A DNA stretch of 64,000 nucleotides. Origin: Sphingosinicellaceae bacterium. Lineage in GTDB: Bacteria; Pseudomonadota; Alphaproteobacteria; Sphingomonadales; Sphingomonadaceae. Each line of letters starts with the position of its first letter. Positions within the stretch are counted from its first letter, which is position 1. Both the position numbers and the translations under genes were made by a program. The notes under the pieces were generated by a model. The model was not told the origin of the DNA and did no database searches. It worked only from the letters and a program-made list of their open reading frames with translations. The stretch is from contig CP079108.1 in assembly GCA_019285715.1 (NCBI GenBank), positions 186,001 through 250,000 of the forward strand. Reading direction: 5' to 3'. Below are positions 1 through 9,078 of this stretch, piece after piece.

Positions 1-636
1 CCCGGCGGGCATTGCCAGGAACGGCTTGTAGTAAGCGGTCGCCTCGGGGCTGGCGGCGTCGGCGACGGCCGAGACCCCGGCGTCGCGGCCCGTCATCGTC
101 ACCGCGGGCGGGGTGTAGCCGCGGGCCAGCCCGGCGCGCATGTTCGCGGTCGCCTGCTCGAAGAAGCGTGGGATGTCGCGCATCTGGCTGATCCAGTTGC
201 GGTAGTCCGCCTCGCGCGGGAAGCCGCGTTCGCCCTGCGAGGCGAGGTTGGACCAGAAGCTGCTGTCGGGGTTGGCGGGCATCTCCCAGTCGCGGAATTT
301 CTGGCCGGCGACCATCGCATCGAGCTGGCCGGCATAGATGCCCCGGTCGACCTGGCTTTCGGGCGACAACTGGGCTGCGGGAATGGTGTCGAGCTCGGCG
401 CGCGCCGCGGTCCATACCCGCAGCCGTTCGAGCTGCGCCGCGACGCCGATGTCGGGCAGGTGCGCGCGGACCGGCGCGTCGTCGTCCTCGTCGCCGCCGG
501 TCTGGAGCTGCCGCCACGCCCATTCGCGGGTGTATAAGGTCTTGAACCGCGCCTCGGTCGCGGGGTCGGCGAGGGCGGGGGCCACCTGCACCAGTGTCAG
601 TGCAACAACCGCCCCAACCAGCCACGTCTTTCGCAT
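1..636 (-). CDS. DUF885 family protein, N-terminal part (runs off the window)
   Basis: The reading frame is open from the ATG at 636 to the window edge (212 residues seen), so the C-terminal part is missing. Residues 1-23 form a signal peptide (basic MRK, hydrophobic stretch, AxA site), so the protein is exported. The following sequence, including DYRNWISQMRDIPRFFEQ and a GYTPPAVTM stretch, is characteristic of the DUF885 family, a group of periplasmic proteins with metallopeptidase-like features but no firmly known substrate. The family's C-terminal metal-binding motif would lie outside the window. It is transcribed away from the flavin reductase gene. Confidence 0.8.
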   Translation of the reverse strand, partial: MRKTWLVGAVVALTLVQVAPALADPATEARFKTLYTREWAWRQLQTGGDEDDDAPVRAHLPDIGVAAQLERLRVWTAARAELDTIPAAQLSPESQVDRGIYAGQLDAMVAGQKFRDWEMPANPDSSFWSNLASQGERGFPREADYRNWISQMRDIPRFFEQATANMRAGLARGYTPPAVTMTGRDAGVSAVADAASPEATAYYKPFLAMPAG

Positions 637-703
637 CGGTTCACCCTTGCAACTCCTTCCCGCGATTGACCGGCGCGGCCCGGCGGGTCAAGGACTGCGC
701 TTC

Positions 704-1198
704 ATGGATGACCCCGCCGACTTCGACCCGCGCGCGCTGCGCGATGCCTTCGGCGCCTTCGCGACCGGGGTCACCGTCGTCACCGCGGTCGACGTCGACG
801 GCAACCGCGTCGGACTGACTGCCAACAGCTTTTCCAGCGTCTCGCTCGACCCGCCGCTGCTGCTCGTCTGCCCGGCGCGCACTGCGTCGGCGCTGCCGGT
901 GATCCAGGCGAGTGGACGCTACGCGGTCAACGTCCTCAACCTCGACCAGCAGTCGGTCGCCGAGCAGTTCACCCGGCGCGGCGTCGACCGCTTCGCCGAT
1001 GCGCCGTGGAGCGACTGGCACGGCCTGCCGGTGCTGGCCGGCACTTGCGCCAGCTTCGTTTGCGACCTCGAGGCCGAGCTCGACGGCGGCGACCACGCGA
1101 TTCTCGTCGGCCGCGTCCGGGCGCTGCGCATCGATGCCGAGGCCGAGCCGCTGCTTTATGTTCGCGGCCGCTACCGCCGGGTCCATGTCGCGCGTTAG
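704..1198 (+). CDS. Flavin reductase family protein (HpaC-like)
   Basis: A 164-residue protein made of one flavin-reductase-like split-barrel domain. Typical family motifs are seen: FATGVTVVTA near the N-terminus, then TANSFSSVSLDPPL, YAVNVL, and GDHAILVGRV near the C-terminus. Such proteins reduce FMN or FAD with NAD(P)H and usually pass the reduced flavin to a monooxygenase, but no partner gene is adjacent. The ATG at 704 was chosen because it begins exactly where family homology starts; the open frame extends farther upstream without recognisable sequence. The flippase gene follows after 6 bases, so the two may be cotranscribed. Confidence 0.85.
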   Translation: MDDPADFDPRALRDAFGAFATGVTVVTAVDVDGNRVGLTANSFSSVSLDPPLLLVCPARTASALPVIQASGRYAVNVLNLDQQSVAEQFTRRGVDRFADAPWSDWHGLPVLAGTCASFVCDLEAELDGGDHAILVGRVRALRIDAEAEPLLYVRGRYRRVHVAR

Positions 1199-1204
1199 GC
1201 GGGA

Positions 1205-2752
1205 GTGACGCCGCCCGCCGCTTCCCGAAACGCCGCTGCCGGGCAGGGTGGAGGCGCGACAACAGACGACGACCCCGCTGCCGCCGCCGAGACCGCCGCG
1301 CTCGCCAAGGGCGGCCGCACCAGCTTCTTCGGTTTCCTGCTGCGCCTGATGGCGCGGCTGCCGTTCCTGTTTATTGCCGGGCGCATGACGGGCTACGGCG
1401 CCGACGCGCTCGGACGCTTCGCCTACGCCACGTTGGTCGTCGAGCTGATGGCGCAGCTGGCGACAATGGGTCTCAAGCGCGGCCTCGCTGCCGAGCTTGC
1501 GAGGGGCGACCGCCCCGATACGCACGTGGTGGCCGACGCTCTGCTGCTGGCGTGGATCGGCGCGGCACTCGGGGCGGTGCTCCTGATCCTGCTGCCGTGG
1601 GTGGTGTTTCCGGAGCGCGACATCAGCGGCTTCGACCGCTTCTTTCCGCTGATCGCGCTCGCGATCGTCGGCTCCGATGTGTCCCTGGCGGCGCTGGCGT
1701 TCCGTCGGGACATCGGTGCGACGGTGCGTGCGCGCTCGGTGGTGGAGCCGTGGACACTGTCGATTTGCGCCGGGCTGCTGGGCTTCACACAGTTGGGCGG
1801 TGACGGACTGATCGTCGCCTACGCGATCTCGCTGACCGCGGCCTGCACCGCGTCGCTGGTGCCGCTGCTACGCAATTTCGGGTTGCCGCGCGGCTGGCGG
1901 CCGCACCCCGGGCGCATGCTCGCGATGGCGCGCGCCAACCTGCCGCTGGCGGGTGCCGACGTCGCCGACTGGGGCTCGCGGCGGCTCGACCTGTTCATCC
2001 TCGGGCGTTTCGCCGGGCCCGAGATCATCGGGATCTACTATGTCGCGCAGCAGGTCGCTTCGCTGCCGCAGAAGCTCAAGACCAGCTTCGACCCGATCCT
2101 CGGGCCCGTCGTCGCGGTCAACCTCGCGAAGGGTGATACGCACGCGGTCGCCGGGCATATCCGCCAGATCGGCTTCTGGATCGGCGCAGCGCAGCTCGGC
2201 ATCGTGCTGGCGCTTGGGCTGCCGGGCCGTGCCCTGATGGGGCTGTTCGGCCCGGCCTTCGCCGCAGGTGCGCCGATCCTCGCGCTGCTGCTGACCGTCG
2301 AGCTGTTCGCGGCGCAGGCTGCGGTGACCGAGGGCGCGCTGATCTACATCCGCCGCCACGCCAATTTGCTGTGGTCGCTGGCCGGGATTGCGGTGCAGGT
2401 CGCGGTCACCCTGCTGCTCGTCCAGCGCTATGGCGGCGTCGGTGCGGCGGCCGGCCTCGCCAGCGCAGCGCTGTTCCTGTCGATCGTCAAGACGCAGGTC
2501 CTCGGGCGTGCGCTCAAGGCCCCGGTCAGCGGCTGGCGCTGGTCGTTGCTCGGGGCGGGCATCCCGGCCTTCGCGGTCGGGGTCGCGGTCCAGCAGATCC
2601 CGCGCGGGCTGGTCGTCGCCGGGGTCAAGATCGGCGAGACGCTGCAGCTGACCGTCGGCATCATCGCGATCCTCGGTGTGTTCGGCGGGCTGGTCTGGAC
2701 CTTCGGCTTCAAGGGCCCCGACCGGCTGTTGTTCAAGCGCTCGCTCGGCTAA
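1205..2752 (+). CDS. Polysaccharide/oligosaccharide flippase (Wzx/MviN-like membrane protein)
   Basis: A 515-residue integral membrane protein with about 12-14 hydrophobic segments, starting with a GTG at 1205. After a polar, Ala-rich N-terminus of about 35 residues, the pattern (FGFLLRLMARLPFLF, TMGLKRGLAAELARG, WGSRRLDLFILGRFAG, YYVAQQVASLPQKLK) is that of polysaccharide biosynthesis export proteins of the MATE/MOP superfamily, which flip lipid-linked glycans across the inner membrane. No glycosyltransferases are next to it, so the glycan is unknown. A later start inside the N-terminal extension is possible because the GTG lacks a strong ribosome-binding site. Confidence 0.75.
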   Translation: MTPPAASRNAAAGQGGGATTDDDPAAAAETAALAKGGRTSFFGFLLRLMARLPFLFIAGRMTGYGADALGRFAYATLVVELMAQLATMGLKRGLAAELARGDRPDTHVVADALLLAWIGAALGAVLLILLPWVVFPERDISGFDRFFPLIALAIVGSDVSLAALAFRRDIGATVRARSVVEPWTLSICAGLLGFTQLGGDGLIVAYAISLTAACTASLVPLLRNFGLPRGWRPHPGRMLAMARANLPLAGADVADWGSRRLDLFILGRFAGPEIIGIYYVAQQVASLPQKLKTSFDPILGPVVAVNLAKGDTHAVAGHIRQIGFWIGAAQLGIVLALGLPGRALMGLFGPAFAAGAPILALLLTVELFAAQAAVTEGALIYIRRHANLLWSLAGIAVQVAVTLLLVQRYGGVGAAAGLASAALFLSIVKTQVLGRALKAPVSGWRWSLLGAGIPAFAVGVAVQQIPRGLVVAGVKIGETLQLTVGIIAILGVFGGLVWTFGFKGPDRLLFKRSLG

Positions 2753-2781
2753 GCATCGCCCCAACAAAGGGGAGCGTCATC

Positions 2782-3804
2782 GTGGCCGAATTGAACCGTA
2801 CCGTCCGTCTCGCGCAGCGCCCGACCGGGCTGCCCGACGCCGCGACCTGGGCGATCGCCGACGAGGCGATGCCCGAGCCCGGTCCTGGCGAAATCCTCGT
2901 GCGGGTCGACTATCTGTCGCTCGATCCGGCGATGCGCGGCTGGATTAACGCGGGCCGCTCGTACATCGCGCCGGTCGAGATCGGCGCGGTGATGCGCGCC
3001 GGTGGCATCGGCGAGGTACTCAAGTCGAACACCCCCGCCTACGCACCCGGCGACCTCGTCCACGGCATGCTCGGCATCCAGAAATTCGCCGCGCTCCGCA
3101 CCGACAGCAGCGAGCCGTCGCAGCGGATGTACAAGATCGACACCGGCCTCGCGCCGCCGCAGACGTGGCTCGGCCTGCTCGGCCTGCCCGGGCTGACCGC
3201 ATACTTCGGCCTGCTCGATGTCGGCGCGCTGAAGGACGGCGAGACGGTCGTGGTGTCGGCGGCGTCGGGCGGCGTCGGCGCGCTGGTCGGGCAGATCGCC
3301 AGGCTTAAGGGCTGCCACGTCATCGGCATCGCCGGCGGACCCGAGAAGTGCCGCTTCGTGGTCGACGAACTCGGCTTCGACGCCTGCATCGATTACAAGG
3401 CCGACGGGCTGTACAAGGCGTTGCAGGGCGCGCTCGGCGAAAAGCGCATCGACGTGTATTTCGACAATGTCGGCGGCCCGATCCTCGAAACCTGTATGAC
3501 CTTGCTCGCGATGCACGCCCGGGTCGTGATCTGTGGCGCGATCGTCGGCTACAACGATAGCTCCAAGATCCAGGGGCCGCGGACCTACCTAAACCTGCTG
3601 GTCAGCCGGGCGCGAATGGAGGGCTTCGTGGTCTTCGACTATGCAGACCGCTACGCAGAGGCGCAGGCGGCGATCGGTGGCTGGCTTCGATCGGGCAAGG
3701 TCAAGCCACTGGAGGACATCCGCACCTGCATCGACAACTTCCCGGGCGCGCTCAACGACCTGTATTCGGGCGGCAATTTCGGCAAGCTCATTCTGAAGCC
3801 CTGA
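2782..3804 (+). CDS. NADP-dependent medium-chain oxidoreductase (CurA/LTB4-dehydrogenase-like)
   Basis: A 340-residue medium-chain dehydrogenase/reductase without catalytic zinc ligands, of the double-bond reductase group (CurA, prostaglandin/leukotriene B4 reductases). Seen are the N-terminal LSLDPAMRGWI segment, a nucleotide-binding VVSAASGGVGALVGQ loop at about residue 156, and the family signature YFDNVGG followed by GAIVGYN. It probably reduces the alkene of alpha,beta-unsaturated carbonyls with NADPH. The GTG at 2782 is preceded by AAAGGGGAG at good spacing, so it is preferred over upstream codons. The gene runs tail to tail into the PQQ-dehydrogenase remnant and overlaps its stop region by 17 bases. 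Confidence 0.85.
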   Translation: MAELNRTVRLAQRPTGLPDAATWAIADEAMPEPGPGEILVRVDYLSLDPAMRGWINAGRSYIAPVEIGAVMRAGGIGEVLKSNTPAYAPGDLVHGMLGIQKFAALRTDSSEPSQRMYKIDTGLAPPQTWLGLLGLPGLTAYFGLLDVGALKDGETVVVSAASGGVGALVGQIARLKGCHVIGIAGGPEKCRFVVDELGFDACIDYKADGLYKALQGALGEKRIDVYFDNVGGPILETCMTLLAMHARVVICGAIVGYNDSSKIQGPRTYLNLLVSRARMEGFVVFDYADRYAEAQAAIGGWLRSGKVKPLEDIRTCIDNFPGALNDLYSGGNFGKLILKP

Positions 3805-4365
3805 CCGATCTCCGTCTCGGCCGGCGGAGCGCGAGCCCGGTTGCGGCGAACCCGGTCACCAGCATCGCCCAGGTCGCGGGTTCCGGCACCGCCTCTAAGG
3901 CCGCGAAGCCGGCTGCACCGTTGGCGGCGAACTGGAACTTCAGGACCCGGCCGCCATAGTCGACGACGTAGAGGTTGTGATTGCCGTCCTCGCCGAACGA
4001 CGACGGGCTGATCGGGCCGAATCCGCTGAGCGCCGATGAAATGTCGGTGAAGCCGCTGCCGTCGAGGCCCATGGTGAAGATCTTGCCCGCGACGAAATCG
4101 CCGAACACATAGCGCCCCGACAGTTCGGCGAGCTTGGCGCCGCGGAAGACGTAGCCGCCGGTGATCGCCTGGCCGACGCCATGGTCGTAGGTCACGATCG
4201 GCGCGACCGCGTTTGAGGGAGCGGGGTCATTGACCCCCGGCGTCGGAATGTTGCCCTCGAGCGCCCTCCAGCCGAAGTTCTGGCCGCTGGTGCCGGCGGC
4301 GATGCGGTCGATCTCCTCGCGTGCGCCCTGACCGACGTCGCCGATCCACAGGTCGCCGGTGGTGC
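3788..4365 (-). pseudogene. 3' remnant of a PQQ-dependent sugar dehydrogenase with PEP-CTERM tail
   Basis: The frame ending at 3788 reads TGDLWIGDVGQGAREEID, QNFGWRALEGN, ITGGYVFRG and FGEDGNHNLYVVDYGG. These are hallmarks of the C-terminal part of soluble aldose/glucose-sorbosone dehydrogenases (six-bladed propellers binding PQQ). It closes with a PEPATWAML anchor, a hydrophobic helix and an Arg-rich tail, i.e. a PEP-CTERM sorting signal. Homology stops near 4365. Upstream there is no propeller N-terminus, signal peptide or start, only unrelated sequence, so roughly the first half of the gene is missing. The 5' boundary is approximate. It is best read as a gene truncated by deletion or replacement. 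Confidence 0.65.
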
Positions 4366-4385
4366 ACCGGCTCGTAAAGCATCGG

Positions 4386-4586
4386 TTAGCGGAGGTGCTC
4401 CAGGACCGCGAACCCATAGCGACCGAGGTCGACGCGGAGGACCGAAACTTCACCGAGCACGAGGTCGGCAAGGCTGTCGATGCGGCGCCCGGCCATGCGG
4501 CACAGCGTTTCGTACAGCGATGAGCACTCGGTCTCGAAGCTGCGGTCGAGCCGCCGGTCGAGCCTGTAGACGTCGACTTGAATCAC
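4386..4586 (-). CDS. Hypothetical small protein (66 aa)
   Basis: A GTG at 4586, preceded on its strand by a GGGGGG run 6-7 bases upstream, opens a 66-residue frame rich in Arg, Asp and Leu (VIQVDVYRLDRRLD near the start, DLVLGEVSVLRVDLGRYG near the end). No family is recognised and there is no signal peptide or membrane segment. The balanced composition looks more like a real protein than the arginine/alanine/serine shadows common in this GC-rich DNA. The gene lies exactly where the front half of the broken PQQ dehydrogenase should be, so it may have come in with the rearrangement. Moderate to low confidence. Confidence 0.4.
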   Translation of the reverse strand: MIQVDVYRLDRRLDRSFETECSSLYETLCRMAGRRIDSLADLVLGEVSVLRVDLGRYGFAVLEHLR

Positions 4587-4693
4587 GCTAACCCCCCGGC
4601 TGGTGCGGAACGACCAGAGTGAATCACGACCGCGTTCCCCCGGCAAGAGCCAAACGGTCAGGCATGTTGCAGCGCAGCGCAAATCGTCGCGGA

Positions 4694-6286
4694 TCAGTGT
4701 CTGAAATGCCGCATCCCGGTGAACACCATGGCAAGTCCCCGTTCATCGGCCGCCGCGATCACGTCGGCGTCGCGGATCGAGCCGCCGGGTTGGATGACCG
4801 CGGTCGCACCCGCCTCGGCGGCGGCGATCAGCCCGTCGGCAAACGGGAAGAACGCGTCCGAGGCGACGACGCTGCCGATCGTGCGCGGCTTGGCCCAGCC
4901 AGCGGCGGTGGCTGCGTCATCGGCTTTCCACGCCGCGACCCGGGTGGAATCGAGGCGGCTCATCTGGCCCGCGCCAATGCCGGCAGTGCTGCCATCGAGG
5001 GCATAGACGATCGCGTTCGACTTGACGTGGAGCGCGACGGTCCAGGCGAACAGCATGTCGCTGAGCTCGGCCGCGGTCGGTGCGCGCTTGGTCACGACCT
5101 TGAGTTCGGCCTCGGTCACCATGCCGTTGTCGCGCGTCTGGACGAGCCAGCCGCCGCCGATCTGGCGCACCGCGAGGCCGCTCCGGCGCGGGTCGGGGAG
5201 GTCGCCGGTCAGCAGCAGCCGCAGGTTCTTCTTGCCCGCGAACACCGCCTTCGCTGCATCGTCGGCGTCGGGTGCGATGACGACCTCGGTGAAGATCGCG
5301 GTGATCGCCAGCGCGGTCGCTTCGTCGAGCGTGCGGTTGAGCGCAACGATGCCGCCGAACGCCGACACCGGGTCGCAGGCCAACGCGGCGGCGAACGCCT
5401 CCGCCGGCGTGTCGGCCTGCGCGACGCCGCATGGGTTGGCGTGCTTTATGATCGCGCACGCGGGGCGACCGTCGCGGAACTCGGCGATCAGCTCGAGCGC
5501 ACCGTCGGCGTCGTTGAGGTTGTTGTAGCTCAGCTCCTTGCCCTGGACCTGGGCCGCCTGCCCGACACCGCGCCCGTGCGGCCCGGCCGGGGTGTAGAAA
5601 GCCGCCTGCTGGTGCGGGTTCTCGCCGTAGCGCAGCACCTGCGGCGCGTGCAGGACGAGCGGCAGCACCTCGGGGAACAGCTGGCGCTGGTCAGCGAACC
5701 CAAACCAGCTGGCGATCATCGAATCGTAGGTCGCGGTCGCCGCAAAGGCCTTGGCGGCCAGTGACTTGCGGAACGCCAGGTCGGTGGTGCCGCCGCCGGC
5801 ATCGAGCGCCTCGATCAGCCCGGCATAGTCGCCGGGTGCCGTGACGCAGGCGACATAGGCGTGGTTCTTGGCCGCCGAGCGCACCATCGCCGGGCCGCCG
5901 ATGTCGATGTTCTCGACGATCTCGTCGCGGGCCGCACCCTTCGCAACGGTTGCCTCGAACGGGTAGAGGTTGACCACCAGACAGTCGATCGGCGCGATCT
6001 CGTGCTCGGCCATCGACGCGGCATGGGTCGCGTCGTCGCGCAGCGCCAGCAGGCCGCCGTGGACCTTGGGGTGGAGGGTCTTGACCCGGCCGTCCATCAT
6101 CTCCGGGAAGCCGGTGTGGTCGGCGACGTCGGTGACGCTCAGCCCGGCGTCCCGGAGCGCCATGGCGGTGCCACCGGTTGAAAGCAGTTCGACGCCGTGG
6201 CGGGCGAGCGCGGTGCCGATCTCGACCAGCCCGGTCTTGTCGCTGACGGAAAGGAGCGCGCGGGTGATCTTGATACGGTCGGGCAT
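4694..6286 (-). CDS. purH: Bifunctional AICAR formyltransferase/IMP cyclohydrolase
   Basis: A 530-residue cytosolic enzyme for the last two steps of purine synthesis: formylation of AICAR with 10-formyltetrahydrofolate and ring closure to IMP. The N-terminal MGS-like cyclohydrolase domain (about 1-150) carries STGGT and the [12 protein letters not shown] signature at 69-80. The C-terminal transformylase domain has [12 protein letters not shown], the KHANPCG catalytic segment and KSNAIVYA. Length matches the family. The ATG at 6286 is the natural start. It follows the heparinase-like gene after about 70 bases and may be cotranscribed with rpe and that gene. Confidence 0.97.
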   Translation of the reverse strand: MPDRIKITRALLSVSDKTGLVEIGTALARHGVELLSTGGTAMALRDAGLSVTDVADHTGFPEMMDGRVKTLHPKVHGGLLALRDDATHAASMAEHEIAPIDCLVVNLYPFEATVAKGAARDEIVENIDIGGPAMVRSAAKNHAYVACVTAPGDYAGLIEALDAGGGTTDLAFRKSLAAKAFAATATYDSMIASWFGFADQRQLFPEVLPLVLHAPQVLRYGENPHQQAAFYTPAGPHGRGVGQAAQVQGKELSYNNLNDADGALELIAEFRDGRPACAIIKHANPCGVAQADTPAEAFAAALACDPVSAFGGIVALNRTLDEATALAITAIFTEVVIAPDADDAAKAVFAGKKNLRLLLTGDLPDPRRSGLAVRQIGGGWLVQTRDNGMVTEAELKVVTKRAPTAAELSDMLFAWTVALHVKSNAIVYALDGSTAGIGAGQMSRLDSTRVAAWKADDAATAAGWAKPRTIGSVVASDAFFPFADGLIAAAEAGATAVIQPGGSIRDADVIAAADERGLAMVFTGMRHFRH

Positions 6287-6354
6287 GGCAGGTCCTGGTC
6301 GGTAGCGAAGCGCGAGCGCTTAGGCGAAATTACCGACCGGGGCGAGGCGCCCGG

Positions 6355-8136
6355 CTACTTTCCCGCCCGCTTGAAAGACCAGTGGACGCTGTCGGCGGCG
6401 GGCGCGGTGATCACCAGCTGCTGGGTGCGGACGGGGCGACCGTCGTCGCCGATCCACAGGCTCGCCTCGACAGCGAGGCTGCCGCCCCGCGTGCGGAACT
6501 GCCAGACCCGGCCGCCCTCGAGCCGCAGCAGCGCGCCGAGCCCGTCGGCGGTCGGCAGCGCCTCGACGCCGGGCCCGAGGTGGAAGCGCACGTCGATGCG
6601 GCCAGCGGGGCGGCGGCCGCGACGGCCGGTTACGGGCTCGAGTCCGTCCTCGCCGCGGAGGTCGGCACCGTCGGCGCTGAGGAACAGCCGGCGGCGGTGC
6701 ATGACGCCGTGGCGGCGCGCATAGCCGTCGTGGGCGAGGTCGAGCCAGTGGCCCGCCTCGCTCTCCTGCCGGTGCGCGACGACCTCCTCGACCCCGCGCC
6801 CGAGCGCGCCATCGGGCCGGATGCGGGTCGAGTTGGTGTCGTCGAGGATCAACGTCGAGTGCGCCGCGGTGGTGCGCAGGCCCGCCGCGAGTTCGGGGGG
6901 CAGTGGCTTCGGCAGGCCGCGCCCGCCGCCGCAGTTGACCACGAGCAATAGCGGCCCATCGGAAAGCTCGAACGCCAGGGTGCCGGCATGCGCCCCGACC
7001 GCGACCCGGGCGACCGGCGGTGGGCCGGCGTCGGCGACCAACAAAGTTCGTCCGGCGGACAGCCTCTGGTAGCCCGAGTCCGCTCCGTGCCGCGCGGCGC
7101 GCACCGCTTCCCCGCCCGCCAGCGCGATGTCGCGGTCGACCCGAGCCGCATCGACGCCGCTGCTACCGTGCCAGTGGCCGGGGCGGCCGTCGCCCATCGT
7201 CACAGATTTCAGTGCCGGGATCAGGCGGGCGATCGCCTGGCCAAGCGGGGGCGTCGCCGGCTCCTGCCGCGCCGCATAGACCGCCTCGAGCAGGAGCAGG
7301 AGTTCGAGCAGCTCGACCTGGTCGACGGGGGCGCGGGTGACGATGCCGCCGTCGGGGAGCAGCACCGCGTCGAGGCTGCGCGCCAGCCCGGTCTCGCCGC
7401 GGGTCCGCCGCGCCTCGCCGCCGGCGATCAGCAGCCCCGCCGCGATCAGCCCGGCGAAGGCGGTGACGCGGGGCAGCCCATCGGGCAATTTGTCGATGGC
7501 GCGGTCGAGGTGGCGGGCCCAGCGCGCCATCGCGTTGAGCACCGCCGACCGGTAGACGTGGTCGGTCGACGACAGGATGTACGGCGCATAGGCGGAGCCG
7601 AACAGCAGCCGGCTGGCGCACAGGTCGGGGCGCCAGCTCAGCGTCTCGAACTCGGCATGGGCGACCAGCCAGCGCGCCACCAGCGGTTCCGCGGCGCGGG
7701 CGCCCTCGGCGCGACCGGCGGCGGCGGCCAAGTCGCGGAGCCAGGCGAAACCATTGACCCAGTCGCGCCAGGCCTCGGGGGCGGACGGGTCCTGGAAGGC
7801 GGCGGTGGCGGCCCCGGCGTTGTGGCCGGCGTGGATCAGGCGGCCCGCGAGCAGCCGCTCGCCGACGCCCGCATCGCCGGGGATCGGGTCGGTCGGCACC
7901 GCGACGAGGCGCAGCGGGTAGCGGCCGCGCAGGCGCAGGCGGTGGAGCGGGGAACGGTAGCCGATGTGCTGGAGCCGGTGACCGAGTTTCTCTGACAGCG
8001 ACAGCCCCTTGTCGCCGCCGATCCGCAGTAGGCGCTGGCCCTGCGGCGCGATGACGGTGCCGCCGGCACTGTCGACACTTGAGCCCGCGACAACGTTGAC
8101 GCCGGGGAACCGCGCGTCGTCGTCGTCGTGGTTCAC
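6355..8136 (-). CDS. Heparinase II/III family protein
   Basis: A 593-residue protein starting with GTG at 8136, whose first four bases (GTGA) overlap the rpe stop. An N-terminal all-helical part (about 50-330: [42 protein letters not shown]) resembles the alginate-lyase-like toroid. A C-terminal beta-rich part ([39 protein letters not shown]) is the Hepar_II_III domain. Sphingomonad and rhizobial genomes commonly carry such a gene next to rpe and purH. No signal peptide is visible, so a role on cell-wall or envelope glycans or as a cytosolic lyase is uncertain; the substrate cannot be read from the sequence. Confidence 0.85.
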   Translation of the reverse strand: MNHDDDDARFPGVNVVAGSSVDSAGGTVIAPQGQRLLRIGGDKGLSLSEKLGHRLQHIGYRSPLHRLRLRGRYPLRLVAVPTDPIPGDAGVGERLLAGRLIHAGHNAGAATAAFQDPSAPEAWRDWVNGFAWLRDLAAAAGRAEGARAAEPLVARWLVAHAEFETLSWRPDLCASRLLFGSAYAPYILSSTDHVYRSAVLNAMARWARHLDRAIDKLPDGLPRVTAFAGLIAAGLLIAGGEARRTRGETGLARSLDAVLLPDGGIVTRAPVDQVELLELLLLLEAVYAARQEPATPPLGQAIARLIPALKSVTMGDGRPGHWHGSSGVDAARVDRDIALAGGEAVRAARHGADSGYQRLSAGRTLLVADAGPPPVARVAVGAHAGTLAFELSDGPLLLVVNCGGGRGLPKPLPPELAAGLRTTAAHSTLILDDTNSTRIRPDGALGRGVEEVVAHRQESEAGHWLDLAHDGYARRHGVMHRRRLFLSADGADLRGEDGLEPVTGRRGRRPAGRIDVRFHLGPGVEALPTADGLGALLRLEGGRVWQFRTRGGSLAVEASLWIGDDGRPVRTQQLVITAPAADSVHWSFKRAGK

Positions 8137-8792
8137 CCGCGGAGCCGCGCGATGTTGGCGGCATACTGCGACGGCCCGCCGGTAAACGTCGCGGTCCCGG
8201 CAACCAGCGCGTCCGCCCCCGCCGCTATCGCCAGCGGTGCGGTCGTGGCGTCGATGCCCCCATCGACCTCGAGGTCGATGGCGCGGCCGCTGGCATCGAT
8301 CATCTTGCGGATCGCGGCGATCTTGCGGAGCTGGCTGTCGATGAAGCGCTGCCCGCCGAAGCCCGGGTTGACGCTCATCACCAGCACCAGGTCGATGTCC
8401 TCGATGATATAGTCGAGCGTCTTGGCAGGCGTCGCCGGGTTGAGCGACACGCCGGCGCGCTTGCCCAGGGCCTTGATGCGCTGGACGGTGCGGTGAAGGT
8501 GCGGCCCGGCCTCTGGGTGGACGGTGATGGTGTCGGCCCCGGCCTCGGCGAATGCCTCCAGGAAATGATCGACTGGCGAAATCATCAGGTGAACATCGAA
8601 GGGCAGGCCGCAATGGGGCTTGAGCGCCTTGATCACCGCTGGGCCGATCGTCAGGTTCGGCACGAAATGCCCGTCCATGACGTCGATGTGGAGCCAGTCG
8701 GCACCGGCTTCCGCGACGGCGCGGACTTCCTCGCCGAGCCGGGCGAAGTCGGCGCTCAGAATGGAGGGGGCAATGCGGACAGGTTGCTGCAT
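8133..8792 (-). CDS. rpe: Ribulose-phosphate 3-epimerase
   Basis: A 219-residue TIM-barrel enzyme that interconverts ribulose 5-phosphate and xylulose 5-phosphate in the pentose phosphate (and Calvin) pathways. Seen are [10 protein letters not shown] at the N-terminus, [16 protein letters not shown] (metal ligands H35 and D37), [18 protein letters not shown] and LEVDGGID. Length is standard. The stop overlaps the start of the heparinase-like gene, pointing to translational coupling. Confidence 0.96.
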   Translation of the reverse strand: MQQPVRIAPSILSADFARLGEEVRAVAEAGADWLHIDVMDGHFVPNLTIGPAVIKALKPHCGLPFDVHLMISPVDHFLEAFAEAGADTITVHPEAGPHLHRTVQRIKALGKRAGVSLNPATPAKTLDYIIEDIDLVLVMSVNPGFGGQRFIDSQLRKIAAIRKMIDASGRAIDLEVDGGIDATTAPLAIAAGADALVAGTATFTGGPSQYAANIARLRG

Positions 8793-9078
8793 GATCAGGG
8801 TCTAGCAGGGCATTACGTACGCCGGAAGCGTTACGACTTGCCAAATTTTGGGGGTCACCAATGCTTTAAACGCCGAAGGGCGCGCCCAGCCCCCCGGACG
8901 CGCCCAACTCGGTGACGAGCCGAAACTGGTCAGGCGGCGAGCGCCCCTCAAGCGGATACGTGGAACTCGAGCATCCGTAGTTTTAATCACCTTGTCGCCG
9001 GAAGCATCGCAAGACTCATGCCAACCGATCCTTCCACGGTGATCGGTACGCCTCCGGAAGGAAACTGTAAGGCCTGGT
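8793..9078. other. Intergenic gap between rpe and rsmB
   Basis: No gene is supported in this 286-base stretch. It holds the rpe upstream region and the rsmB downstream region (both genes read leftward). One inverted repeat, GGGCGCG and CGCGCCC separated by 14 bases at 8878-8905, is seen, but no T-run follows it on either strand, so a terminator role is not supported. Confidence 0.4.

Noticed and set aside
8878-8905. GGGCGCG/CGCGCCC inverted repeat as an rpe or rsmB terminator
   Set aside because: No T-run follows on either strand, and the loop is 14 bases long.
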